From positions 1 through 26,330 of the forward strand of contig JACQSQ010000075.1 in the NCBI GenBank assembly GCA_016211245.1: 26,330 nt of DNA, read 5' to 3'. A program made the position numbers and the translations under genes. Positions within the stretch are counted from its first letter, which is position 1. Each line of letters begins with the position of its first letter. The notes beneath the pieces are model-generated. The model was not told where the DNA came from. It made no database searches and saw only the letters and a program-made list of their open reading frames with translations. Shown here piece by piece: positions 15,209-22,773 of this stretch. The stretch comes from Candidatus Woesearchaeota archaeon. GTDB taxonomy: Archaea > Nanobdellota > Nanobdellia > Woesearchaeales > GW2011-AR4.

Positions 15209-16018
15209 ATGGACTGGGGGATGAAAAACAGGCTTGGCAGGATTTTTAACCAAAAGAGTGGAAAGACCGTAATGCTTGCTGTAGACCATGGCTATTTTCA
15301 GGGCCCGACAACTGGCTTGAAAAGGCCTCGCGAGACAATAAATCCTTTGCTGCCTTATTGCGATTCTTTGTTTGTTACAAGGGGCATTCTAAGAAATTGT
15401 ATTTCTCCAGCGGCAAACACGCCGATTTTCCTGAGAGTTTCCGGCGGCCCAAGTGTTTTGGGGGAATTATCCAATGAGGACTTAACAACTTCGATGAAAG
15501 AGGCATTGAGGTTAAATGCAGTCGGAGTCGGCATATCAATTTTTGTAGGAGAAAAAAACGAGGACAGGACAATTTCTAATCTAGGAAGATTAGTCAATGA
15601 AGCTGAGGAATATGGAATGCCTGTTCTTGCGATCACAGCTGTCGGCAAGGAAATGGCAAGAGATGCAAGGTACCTTGGTTTGGCGTGCAGGATTGCAGCA
15701 GAGATTGGCGCCCATATGGTTAAAACATACTATTGCGAAGAAGATTTTGATAAAGTTGTTGAAGGCTGCCCTGCTCCGATTGTCATTGCAGGCGGCAAAA
15801 AAATCCCGGAAAAAGAGGCTTTGGAGATGTCCTACAATGCAATAAGCAAAGGCGCTGCCGGAGTTGACATGGGAAGGAATATCTTCCAGTCGGAGAATCC
15901 GATTGCAATGATACAGGCTGTTAGGGCAGTTGTGCATGAAGGATATTCTGTTGACGAGGCATTCGAGTTGTTCAATAAACTGAAAGGACAGAAAGTTGTT
16001 GATAGCGTTGTGGAATGA
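15209..16018 (+). CDS. lsrF: LsrF/DhnA-type class I aldolase (3-hydroxy-5-phosphonooxypentane-2,4-dione thiolase family)
   Basis: A 269-aa TIM-barrel protein that closely follows E. coli LsrF from memory: DWGMKNRLGRIFN at the start, TVMLAVDHGYFQGPTTGL, TRGILR, KTYYCEE with the Schiff-base lysine (K172, the equivalent of LsrF K203), IVIAGGKK and GVDMGRNIFQS. The family includes LsrF and the archaeal DhnA-like aldolases acting on small sugar phosphates. No lsr or AI-2 genes are visible, so AI-2 breakdown is unlikely. Position beside mtnA, a dehydrogenase and MTA phosphorylase suggests cleavage of methylthioribulose- or deoxyribulose-1-phosphate (inference). The ATG at 15209 is chosen because DWGM is family-conserved. 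The upstream TTG at 15179 is disfavoured. Confidence 0.88.
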   Translation: MDWGMKNRLGRIFNQKSGKTVMLAVDHGYFQGPTTGLKRPRETINPLLPYCDSLFVTRGILRNCISPAANTPIFLRVSGGPSVLGELSNEDLTTSMKEALRLNAVGVGISIFVGEKNEDRTISNLGRLVNEAEEYGMPVLAITAVGKEMARDARYLGLACRIAAEIGAHMVKTYYCEEDFDKVVEGCPAPIVIAGGKKIPEKEALEMSYNAISKGAAGVDMGRNIFQSENPIAMIQAVRAVVHEGYSVDEAFELFNKLKGQKVVDSVVE

Positions 16019-16542
16019 ACAATAATATGCGATATTTTTATCATTATACATCCAAAGAAAACTGGAATGACCTACAAAAATCTAAAGTTATTTTTCCAAG
16101 AACACCTATTTACAAGGAGCATATAAAACATTTTTCTGCTAAAACAAAATCAATTGTCAAATTTTCCAGATACATAGTAGGATTTCCAAAGATTAGACAT
16201 AAAGGGTGGGTTGAATGTGGACTTTGGGATGAAATCTTCAGACTTATAAAATGTGAAGTCCTTTTAAAGATAAAAATACCGAATAACTCAAAAGGTTTTG
16301 TGAGAGAACACTTATATTGTAGTCCGAAGGGTATGCAACAAAAATATGGAGAAGATATTTATAATTTTGGTTATTCAGGAAAAATAAGTGTGAAAGATCC
16401 CAGAATAACAGAATCTTTGCATGAATATTGGAATGCTGTAATTCCTTTATACGACTACAAAGATAATCTAATTGTTCCAGAGGTCTGGATTCCAGAAGAA
16501 GTAAAATTTGAGGACATTGAGAAGGTTCCATTTCAGAAATAA
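16015..16542 (+). CDS. Hypothetical protein with HYTS N-terminus, possibly ADP-ribosyltransferase-like
   Basis: A 175-aa protein whose ATG overlaps the TGA of the aldolase gene (ATGA), so it is translationally coupled to it. It begins YFYHYTSKENWNDLQKSKVIFP and ends with PEVWIPEEVKFEDIEKV. An N-terminal His-Tyr-Thr-Ser plus a C-terminal Glu-Val-x-Ile-Pro pattern is seen in several small ADP-ribosyltransferase-fold families (DarT-like, DUF952-like). The resemblance is weak and I would not name a function. A second ATG at 16027 is a possible start. Codon use is noticeably more A/T-rich than in the aldolase, which hints at separate origin. Confidence 0.65.
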   Translation: MNNNMRYFYHYTSKENWNDLQKSKVIFPRTPIYKEHIKHFSAKTKSIVKFSRYIVGFPKIRHKGWVECGLWDEIFRLIKCEVLLKIKIPNNSKGFVREHLYCSPKGMQQKYGEDIYNFGYSGKISVKDPRITESLHEYWNAVIPLYDYKDNLIVPEVWIPEEVKFEDIEKVPFQK

Positions 16543-16552
16543 CCACAAACCT

Positions 16553-16560
16553 TTTTATAA
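16553..16560 (+). promoter_or_regulatory. TATA-like element for alcohol dehydrogenase
   Basis: TTTTATAA 21-28 bases before the ATG at 16581. Confidence 0.45.
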
Positions 16561-16580
16561 TCTGTTGTAATCCAATTCTT

Positions 16581-17606
16581 ATGCGAGTCGCAGTCTATTA
16601 CGACAACAAGGATATCAGGATAGAAGAAAGGCCGATTCCCAAAATCAATGACGAAGAGCTTCTTGTCAAGGTGATGGCCTCTGGAATCTGCGGCACTGAT
16701 GTAATGGAATGGTACAGGATAAAAAAAGCTCCTTTAGTTCTTGGGCATGAAATAAGCGGCGTAATTGACAAAGTTGGAAAAAACATTGATAATTTTAATG
16801 TTGGCGACAGAGTTTTTGTCTCGCATCATGTGCCCTGCATGAAATGCCATTACTGCGTGAATAGCCACCATACTGCATGCGAGACTCTGCACAGGACAAA
16901 CTTTGACCCGGGAGGCTTTTCACAATACCTCAGAGTGCCGAAAATAAATGTTGAGTTTGGAACGTTCAAGCTGCCGGATAACATTTCATTTGACGAGGGA
17001 ACTTTTATCGAGCCTATAGGGACTATACTAAGGGCGCAAAGGCTGGCAAATTTAAAAGACAATCAAGCTTTACTGGTGATTGGAAGCGGAATTTCCGGAT
17101 TGATGCATATAAAAGCTGCAAAATCAAGGAATATAAAAAAAATATTTGCTGTTGATATAAATGAATATCGCCTTAATGCAGCAAAAAGATTTGGAGCAAG
17201 CCAAATAATTAATGCAAATGAAGATGTTGTTTCTAAGCTGAAAGAATTTAATGAAAACAGGCTGGCTGATTTGGTGATTGTCTGCACCGGAGCATTATCT
17301 GCTGCAAAACAGGCATTGCAGTGCGTTGACAAAGGCGGCACAATCCTGTTTTTTGCAGTCCCAAGGCCTGATGAAAAGCTTGAAATTCCAATAAATGATT
17401 TTTGGCGGAATGAGGTAAAAATCATGACTTCTTACGGCGCTGCGCCAAATGACTTGGAAGATTCCATTAAATTGATTTCTTCTAAAAAATTAAATCTGGA
17501 CAAAATGATAACGCACAAGCTGAAATTTGACGAGATTCAAAAAGGGTTTCAGCTGGTTGCTGAGGCAAAGGATTCTATAAAAGTCATTGTGGAGCCGAAT
17601 AAGTAA
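16581..17606 (+). CDS. Zinc-dependent medium-chain alcohol/polyol dehydrogenase
   Basis: A 341-aa MDR-family enzyme. Catalytic zinc ligands are C37 (in GICGTD) and H56/E57 (in LGHE). The structural zinc lobe has four cysteines, C86, C89, C92 and C100. The nucleotide-binding Rossmann fold has GSGISGL and an acidic residue at the end of the second strand (AVDINEYR), which favours NAD(H). It resembles sorbitol/threonine dehydrogenase-like members, whose substrates cannot be read from sequence. Between the aldolase and MTA phosphorylase it could reduce the aldehyde made by the aldolase (inference). It appears leaderless, with its own TATA. Confidence 0.9.
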   Translation: MRVAVYYDNKDIRIEERPIPKINDEELLVKVMASGICGTDVMEWYRIKKAPLVLGHEISGVIDKVGKNIDNFNVGDRVFVSHHVPCMKCHYCVNSHHTACETLHRTNFDPGGFSQYLRVPKINVEFGTFKLPDNISFDEGTFIEPIGTILRAQRLANLKDNQALLVIGSGISGLMHIKAAKSRNIKKIFAVDINEYRLNAAKRFGASQIINANEDVVSKLKEFNENRLADLVIVCTGALSAAKQALQCVDKGGTILFFAVPRPDEKLEIPINDFWRNEVKIMTSYGAAPNDLEDSIKLISSKKLNLDKMITHKLKFDEIQKGFQLVAEAKDSIKVIVEPNK

Positions 17607-17626
17607 ACCTGCAGTCTTTCGCAAGC

Positions 17627-17634
17627 TTTAAGTA
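17627..17634 (+). promoter_or_regulatory. TATA-like element for aldo/keto reductase
   Basis: TTTAAGTA 23-30 bases before the ATG at 17657. Confidence 0.4.
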
Positions 17635-17656
17635 TCATCCCCTTTTTAATCCATTT

Positions 17657-18493
17657 ATGATTCCAACAAGAAGATTAGGCAGGACCAATCACCATGCCAC
17701 GATTTTTGGCCTGGGCGGCGAAGGAATTTTAAGGACAAATGGGTATTTCAGGGAGGCAGAGTCAGTGATAAAGAAAGCCGTTGAGGTTGGCGTCAATTAT
17801 TTCGATACAGCCCCAGCTTACCAGAAGAGCAGGGATTACCTTGGCAAATTCCTCTGGAATTACACAAAAAGGGAAAGCGTATTTTTGGCATCCAAAACTC
17901 ATGACAGGACCTATGAAGGGACTTTGTCATTGGTGGAAGATTCCCTGAGAAGATTGAACACAAGCTACATTGATTTATTGCAGCTTCATGATTTGCGCGA
18001 AAAAGAGGATTTAAGTGAAATTTTTTCAGGCGACGGGGCAATCCATGCGCTTGAGGAGCTGAAAAAGCTTGGAAAAGTGAGGTTTTTGGGCATTACTGGC
18101 CATCATGATCCTGATATTTTGACTGAAGCTGTGAAAAGATACGATTTTGACACAATACTGCTTTGCGCAAATGCCGGGGATTCCCATTATCTTCCTTTTA
18201 TCACCACGGTAATTCCAGAGGCAAGAAAAAAAGGAATGGGGGTCATAGCAATGAAAGTTGCTTCTCAAGGACATGCGCTTTCATCAATCAAAATGGAAGA
18301 GGCTTTTGATTTTAGCTTAAGCCAGGACGTTGACCTGGCAATAATTGGCTGCAAGACTCCTCAAGAGGTAGAGCAAAACGCATCTCTTGCCAGGAATTTC
18401 AAGCCTTTAGGCAAAGAAGAATTAGCCGATATAGAAAATAAGACTAAGAATTTTGTTGCTGAAACAAACTTTTTTAAGAAAGGAATGCACTAA
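17657..18493 (+). CDS. Aldo/keto reductase
   Basis: A 278-aa TIM-barrel oxidoreductase with the complete catalytic tetrad D50 (NYFDTAPAY), Y55, K80 (LASKTHDRT) and H111 (LLQLHDL). The N-terminus RRLGRTNHHATIFGLGG is typical of the Tas/YghZ-like or archaeal AKR group. NADP(H) is usual for the family. It follows the alcohol dehydrogenase by 50 bases with its own TATA, so both oxidoreductases may be available for small aldehydes. It ends 34 bases from the convergent MTA phosphorylase. Substrate not determinable. Confidence 0.9.
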   Translation: MIPTRRLGRTNHHATIFGLGGEGILRTNGYFREAESVIKKAVEVGVNYFDTAPAYQKSRDYLGKFLWNYTKRESVFLASKTHDRTYEGTLSLVEDSLRRLNTSYIDLLQLHDLREKEDLSEIFSGDGAIHALEELKKLGKVRFLGITGHHDPDILTEAVKRYDFDTILLCANAGDSHYLPFITTVIPEARKKGMGVIAMKVASQGHALSSIKMEEAFDFSLSQDVDLAIIGCKTPQEVEQNASLARNFKPLGKEELADIENKTKNFVAETNFFKKGMH

Positions 18494-18526
18494 TTATTTT
18501 CCGGAATATGTGCCGCCTAAATAGCC

Positions 18527-19321
18527 CTAACCACCTATGATTGAGGTTTTAATATCCTCTTTGCATTTACAATCTACATAATCAATCTTTGGTATGGTAT
18601 GCAACAGGAGTTTTTTAACATTTTCAGCATTTTGCTTCATCACTTTTAAAACTTCATCTATAGTTACAGCTGGCCTATCTTCTATGAAACAATCATAATC
18701 TGTGCTCATGGCAACAACCGCATAGCAGATTCCAGCTTCCCTTGCGAGAACCGCCTCAGGAACAGTGCTCATGTTTATTACATCAGCTCCCCATTGCCTG
18801 AACATGTGGCTTTCTGCTTTAGTGGAGAACCTGGGGCCTTCAATTGTCACAACAGTTCCTTTTTTATGATAATCTAGCTTCATTTCTTTTGCAGTTTCTG
18901 CCAAGATGCTTCTCAATTTCGGGCAAAATGGCTCTGCCATTGGGATATGGCAAACTTTATCGGCATCGTAAAATGTAGATGCTCTTTTTGTCGTCCTGTC
19001 TATAAACTGGTCGCAGAATACAAAATACCCATGCTTAATCTCTTCTCTTAAAGAGCCGCATGCCGTTGTTGCAATTATATGCGTGCAGCCCTGCTCTTTC
19101 AAAGCCATAATGTTTGCGCGGTAATTCACGTTGCTGGGCATGATAGAATGTTTTTTGCCGTGCCTTGAAATTATTACAATATCGATATTGCTGATTTTTC
19201 CAGTTGTTAAATAGCTCGACGGGTTTCCGAATTTTGTGTTAGCAGGAATATCTTTTGCATCTTTCAGAATTTTTGGGTCTTCCAACCCGGAGCCGCCTAT
19301 TATGCCGATTTTTGTAATCAC
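18527..19321 (-). CDS. mtnP: 5'-methylthioadenosine phosphorylase
   Basis: A 264-aa MTAP of normal length. Motifs: IIGGSGLEDP, SRHGKKHSIMP with VNYRANI (phosphate and trimer contacts), TTACGSL, FIDRTTKRASTF, TIEGPRFSTKAES, NMSTVPEAVLAREAG, and STDYD in which D208 and D210 correspond to the adenine-contacting Asp pair of human MTAP. Adenine specificity rather than hypoxanthine/guanine is therefore likely. It splits MTA (or 5'-deoxyadenosine) into adenine and a 1-phosphate sugar, the substrates of Apt and MtnA in this window. GTG start at 19321 with an AGGGGGT ribosome-binding site four bases upstream, nine bases behind the zpr1 stop: an operon. Confidence 0.95.
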   Translation of the reverse strand: MITKIGIIGGSGLEDPKILKDAKDIPANTKFGNPSSYLTTGKISNIDIVIISRHGKKHSIMPSNVNYRANIMALKEQGCTHIIATTACGSLREEIKHGYFVFCDQFIDRTTKRASTFYDADKVCHIPMAEPFCPKLRSILAETAKEMKLDYHKKGTVVTIEGPRFSTKAESHMFRQWGADVINMSTVPEAVLAREAGICYAVVAMSTDYDCFIEDRPAVTIDEVLKVMKQNAENVKKLLLHTIPKIDYVDCKCKEDIKTSIIGG

Positions 19322-19330
19322 GAATACCCC

Positions 19331-19885
19331 CTACTTATCAGCGCTCTTCACTTTAAAATGGCTCTTGACAGCCTTGTCGCTTATGATTGCAGAATTTCCA
19401 GAAGGATCCTCGATGATTATTTTCTGCTTTTCCTTTCCCCAGGTTATGTTAAGCAGCTTTTTCAGGAGATTTTTTGCCTTTTTCTTGTCTTCCTCGTCCT
19501 CCTCCATCTCTTTTGCAGCATCAATTTGGTGCTTGACCCGATTTAAAATTCCCTCAATGTTTGTTACATACCCCTGCGCAGCCGGTCCAGGGGAAATTGT
19601 TGCAATATGCGGGAGCTTGACTGTTGCCTCTGCTGATTTTACAACCCTTACTTTCATGTCATCCTCGCTTGAAATTTCAAATTCATACTTCACAGGCTCT
19701 TTCTGGTCAGTAGCTTCCACGTCTGCCTTATGGTACCTGCAATTATTGCAGGTCATTGAAAACATGTACACTTTTCCAAAATAAGGCACTTCAGTTTCCC
19801 TCTCGGTCAGAATCAAAGTTTTTTCATGGCACAAAGGGCATGGCTGATGCTCAAAATCCTCTTCTTTCAATTGTTCCTCTGCCAT
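19331..19885 (-). CDS. ZPR1 zinc-finger domain protein
   Basis: A 184-aa protein with one ZPR1 module: CPLC and CNNC (C16, C19, C46, C49) form the zinc finger, and the SMTCNNCRY and GYVTNIEGIL segments are typical. Archaeal members have one module, eukaryotic ZPR1 has two. Eukaryotic ZPR1 helps eEF1A folding, and the archaeal role is less certain. The start ATG at 19885 is 24-31 bases from a TATA element. An upstream in-frame ATG at 19969 is disfavoured because it adds 28 residues before the conserved part. Likely cotranscribed with mtnP. Confidence 0.9.
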   Translation of the reverse strand: MAEEQLKEEDFEHQPCPLCHEKTLILTERETEVPYFGKVYMFSMTCNNCRYHKADVEATDQKEPVKYEFEISSEDDMKVRVVKSAEATVKLPHIATISPGPAAQGYVTNIEGILNRVKHQIDAAKEMEEDEEDKKKAKNLLKKLLNITWGKEKQKIIIEDPSGNSAIISDKAVKSHFKVKSADK

Positions 19886-19908
19886 AAAAAGCAATTTTGA
19901 ATGATTTA

Positions 19909-19916
19909 TTTTTATA
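19909..19916 (-). promoter_or_regulatory. TATA-like element for zpr1-mtnP
   Basis: TATAAAAA on the minus strand, 24-31 bases before the zpr1 ATG. Confidence 0.5.
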
Positions 19917-20067
19917 GTTTTTGGTTTTGATAACAATCCCGGATACCTAAAAATTTCTGTCTTAATCATTCAGTAGTTTCAAACAAAATGTTTTTAAAGC
20001 AAACCATTTTCTTCAAAGTAACCTATACCTAAATTTGATTAGCTTTTCAGGAATTCAGCGTGATATT

Positions 20068-21204
20068 ATGGCAACATACTCTGATATAATAAGAAAATCA
20101 CAATTGCAAATTATGGGGCATACTCATGGTTGGGAATATGCAATAAGAAACTACGATAGATCCAAAGGTATTTATAGCATTAATAATACAGACAGCGTCA
20201 TTGTCGGCTTATCACCACAAATGCTTGCAGTTTTTCACTTATTGAACTGATATGCAACTACCAGCGCGACAACATTAATTGTCGGAGATACGGGCACGGG
20301 AAAAGAGCTTGCTGCCAAAGCAATCCACTATAATGATGGAAAGCAGCGGCATGGTAATTTTGTAGTCATAAACTGCTCTTCTATTCCGGAAGCATTGATA
20401 GAGAGTGAATTGTTTGGGTACGCGCGAGGCGCTTTTACTGGAGCCAATACTTCTGGAAGACCCGGGGCTTTTATTCGAGCCGCTAATGGCACCATAGTAC
20501 TCGATGAGATAGGTGATATGCCTTACCACCTCCAGCCCAAGCTTTTGCGTGTGATTGAAGATAAGCAAATTAAGAAGCTCGGCAGCGATGAGCATGAAAG
20601 TTTAGGGAAAATAAAAATAGTTGCTTCAACAAATAAGGATTTAGCTGCATTAGTCAGGGAGCAAAAATTCAGGGACGACTTATTCCACAGATTAACTGTT
20701 TTGACTTTGTACATGCCGACTTTAGTGGAGAGGGGAGCAGATGATATCAGAGCGCTAGTCAAATACTTTGCGACAGGTGACATAAATTCCGATTTGGTTT
20801 CTGAAGACGTTCTTGAAGCTGTAGCAGGAATGGCTCTCCCAGGAAATGTCAGGACGCTCGAACACTTGGTACAACGCGCAAAAGTATTGGGCTTTGGAAT
20901 GGTTACAAACACTTTGATTTCAGATGCAATGCCTCAACTGCAATTGGAGGAGGTTGCTGTGTCGCCAAGCTATAACAGAGGAAATGTTGTAATTCAGCCG
21001 CCAAGTATATATAATTTGCAAATTCTTAAAATGTGGGCAATTTCCGCATCCCTTGCAGTTACAAATGGATGTCAAAAAGAGGCAGCAGACCTTTTAGGAA
21101 TATCCCCTCGAGTGCTAAATTATTGGTTAGATAAATTGAAGGCTAGACCAAAAGATGATAAATCAGCAGGACTTGCGGAGGAAGGAAAAGTAAATGATGA
21201 ATAA
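20068..21204 (+). pseudogene. Sigma-54 activator (PspF-like bEBP), interrupted by one in-frame TGA
   Basis: Without the stop this would be a 378-codon protein: a short N-terminus (about 45 residues), sigma-54 AAA+ domain, and Fis-type HTH. The AAA+ part is intact: Walker A GDTGTGKE (73-80), sigma-54-contact loop GAFTGA (121-126), Walker B LDEIGD (D146/E147), sensor ASTNKDL, Arg-finger FRDDLFHRL. The HTH is CQKEAADLLGIS. Codon 61 (20248-20250) is TGA. It aligns with the arginine in NtrC LIGRLSRSSISVLI with no length difference, so CGA to TGA is the simplest explanation. No good start lies between the TGA and Walker A. Arginine codons CGA/CGC/CGT are unusually frequent, suggesting bacterial origin. 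The start at 20068 is uncertain. Confidence 0.8.
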
Positions 21205-21281
21205 TTTATTCGGTTACAATTATGCTTTATATATCCAAAATTTATTGGTTAATAATCTCTGGATACACCATTCAAAAACAA

Positions 21282-21290
21282 TTATAAATA
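21282..21290 (+). promoter_or_regulatory. TATA-like element for DUF483 gene
   Basis: TTATAAATA 20-28 bases before the ATG at 21310. Confidence 0.5.
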
Positions 21291-21309
21291 CCCCTAAAAT
21301 CCCATAATA

Positions 21310-22146
21310 ATGATCTCCAAACTCCAGCAAATCTTCCATTCCATAACAAAATCCCTTGAAATTCTCTATGTTATTGAAAATACAAAGCCATGCGCAAGGA
21401 TACTTGTTCCTGAGGAAGAATTAGGAAAGGTTGCCAATTTTCTGAATGAAAATAAATTGAATTATTCAGTATCGGATTTTAAAGTTTTAAAACAAACTTT
21501 ACAAAGCGATTTCTATTCTGACAAATCCGTTAAAGTTTCAAAAAATGACCCAAGAAAAGGATATTTTTTTGCTTATATATCGAAAAACAAGGATTTTGCA
21601 GAAAAAGCCAAAATTGCCGAGGAGAAAAATAATCATTTTGAGCTCGGCTCAATTCTTGGCTATCCGAAATGCTGCTGCGATTTCTTTGAGAAGAATTTTG
21701 ACGAAAACAATACGGATTTAACATTAAAAACTTTAAAATATTCAACAGGATTCGAATTTTCATTCTACACAAACATTGCGGCAAGGCACTTTGATGTTGC
21801 TTTGCTCAGCCATTTCCCACACAGCTTCAACTGCGAAGAATCAATAAAGATTGCGAAAAATCATTTGAAAATTCTTGAAAAACACTCAAGGCAATTGGCA
21901 GTAATGTTTTCAGGCATTCTTAAAAGTGCAGTTATTTACACAATGGAAGAAGGAATATTTTTGCTGAGGAATTATGAAAAAAATGGAAATGAAATTCTTT
22001 ACAGCAATGTGCTAAACACTGCAAAAAGCAAATTATATTTTTTACTGAACTCAAACAACAAGCTGCAGATTATTGATAAAAACAATTTTTTTGTTAATGG
22101 CATTAAAATCCAAGGTGGAAGCTTCGGAGTTATGGCATTTAGTTAG
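21310..22146 (+). CDS. DUF483-type archaeal protein
   Basis: A 278-aa soluble protein. The central LGYPKCCCDFF motif (around residue 118) and the later SHFPHSFNCEES motif are what I recall as the DUF483 signature. The four cysteines and nearby histidines suggest a metal or Fe-S site, though no function is established to my knowledge. Leaderless, with its own TATA. Its stop overlaps the convergent methyltransferase stop by eight bases. Confidence in the family is good, function unknown. Confidence 0.82.
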   Translation: MISKLQQIFHSITKSLEILYVIENTKPCARILVPEEELGKVANFLNENKLNYSVSDFKVLKQTLQSDFYSDKSVKVSKNDPRKGYFFAYISKNKDFAEKAKIAEEKNNHFELGSILGYPKCCCDFFEKNFDENNTDLTLKTLKYSTGFEFSFYTNIAARHFDVALLSHFPHSFNCEESIKIAKNHLKILEKHSRQLAVMFSGILKSAVIYTMEEGIFLLRNYEKNGNEILYSNVLNTAKSKLYFLLNSNNKLQIIDKNNFFVNGIKIQGGSFGVMAFS

Positions 22147-22672
22147 AATATACTGTCACCAAATTCCCTTCTACCATAAAACTATTTTCTTTCTTCAAAT
22201 TCTTAGGGTGAAAATGATGTCCGAAATGTATCAGCTTGCCTTTCATCTCCTTCAGCAATTTGTTTTCCAAGCCTCTTTCAAGCGGCGTGTCTGGGGCCAA
22301 AAACAATACGTCGTATTTTGAGAAATCATGCTCAAACAAATCCTTGTTGTGCAGCGCAACGTTCTTAATCCCCAACCTTGACTGCATCTCCAAGGCCTTG
22401 TGGTGCAGGAAATCGTCTATTTCTACGCCCTCTGCGTTTTTGCAGAAAAGAGCCGCAATCAGGACAATCTTCCCGTCCCCACTGCCTATGTCAAGGAAAT
22501 TTTTGAATTTTTCCAGCTTTATCTTCTTGAAAGCCTCATAAGACTCATCAGGCGATGAAGCATTCCAAAAGCCCTTTTCAGTGCTCCACATGGGAAGCCT
22601 GCCCCTTTTCAGAAGGCTTTTGTAGAAATCGTCATACTCTTTTTTTATCTCTGCGAATGCCAAATTGTTCAT
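22139..22672 (-). CDS. SAM-dependent methyltransferase (class I)
   Basis: A 177-aa Rossmann-fold methyltransferase. Motif I FLDIGSGDGKIVL (residues 59-71) and the acidic end of strand 2, GVEIDD (E84), bind AdoMet, and the later FLAPDTPLE could be motif IV. The substrate is unclear. The ATG at 22672 is chosen because a TATTTAAA element is 23-30 bases upstream. The in-frame start 19 codons earlier lies in or before that promoter. No domain beyond the methyltransferase fold is seen. Confidence 0.85.
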   Translation of the reverse strand: MNNLAFAEIKKEYDDFYKSLLKRGRLPMWSTEKGFWNASSPDESYEAFKKIKLEKFKNFLDIGSGDGKIVLIAALFCKNAEGVEIDDFLHHKALEMQSRLGIKNVALHNKDLFEHDFSKYDVLFLAPDTPLERGLENKLLKEMKGKLIHFGHHFHPKNLKKENSFMVEGNLVTVYSN

Positions 22673-22694
22673 TTTGCTTTTATTCGCACCCTTC

Positions 22695-22702
22695 TTTAAA
22701 TA
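22695..22702 (-). promoter_or_regulatory. TATA-like element for methyltransferase
   Basis: TATTTAAA on the minus strand, 23-30 bases before the ATG at 22672. Confidence 0.5.
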
Positions 22703-22762
22703 TTTTATTATGAAAATCTGACAAACCAAAAAAAATATAAATCTACTCCAAACCGTTATCCA

Positions 22763-22768
22763 GAGGTG
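22763..22768 (+). promoter_or_regulatory. Ribosome-binding site GAGGTG deciding a TTG start
   Basis: GAGGTG with a five-base spacer to TTG at 22774, the same geometry as at 2205-2210 and 3543-3548. Confidence 0.55.
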
Positions 22769-22773
22769 GTTTT

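Noticed and set aside
20248..20250. TGA at codon 61 of the sigma-54 activator as recoded tryptophan or selenocysteine
   Set aside because: TGA is a normal terminator for other genes here (aldolase, zinc ribbon, the protein at 2410-2694). The position corresponds to Arg in NtrC, not Trp or Cys, and I see no SECIS-like hairpin.
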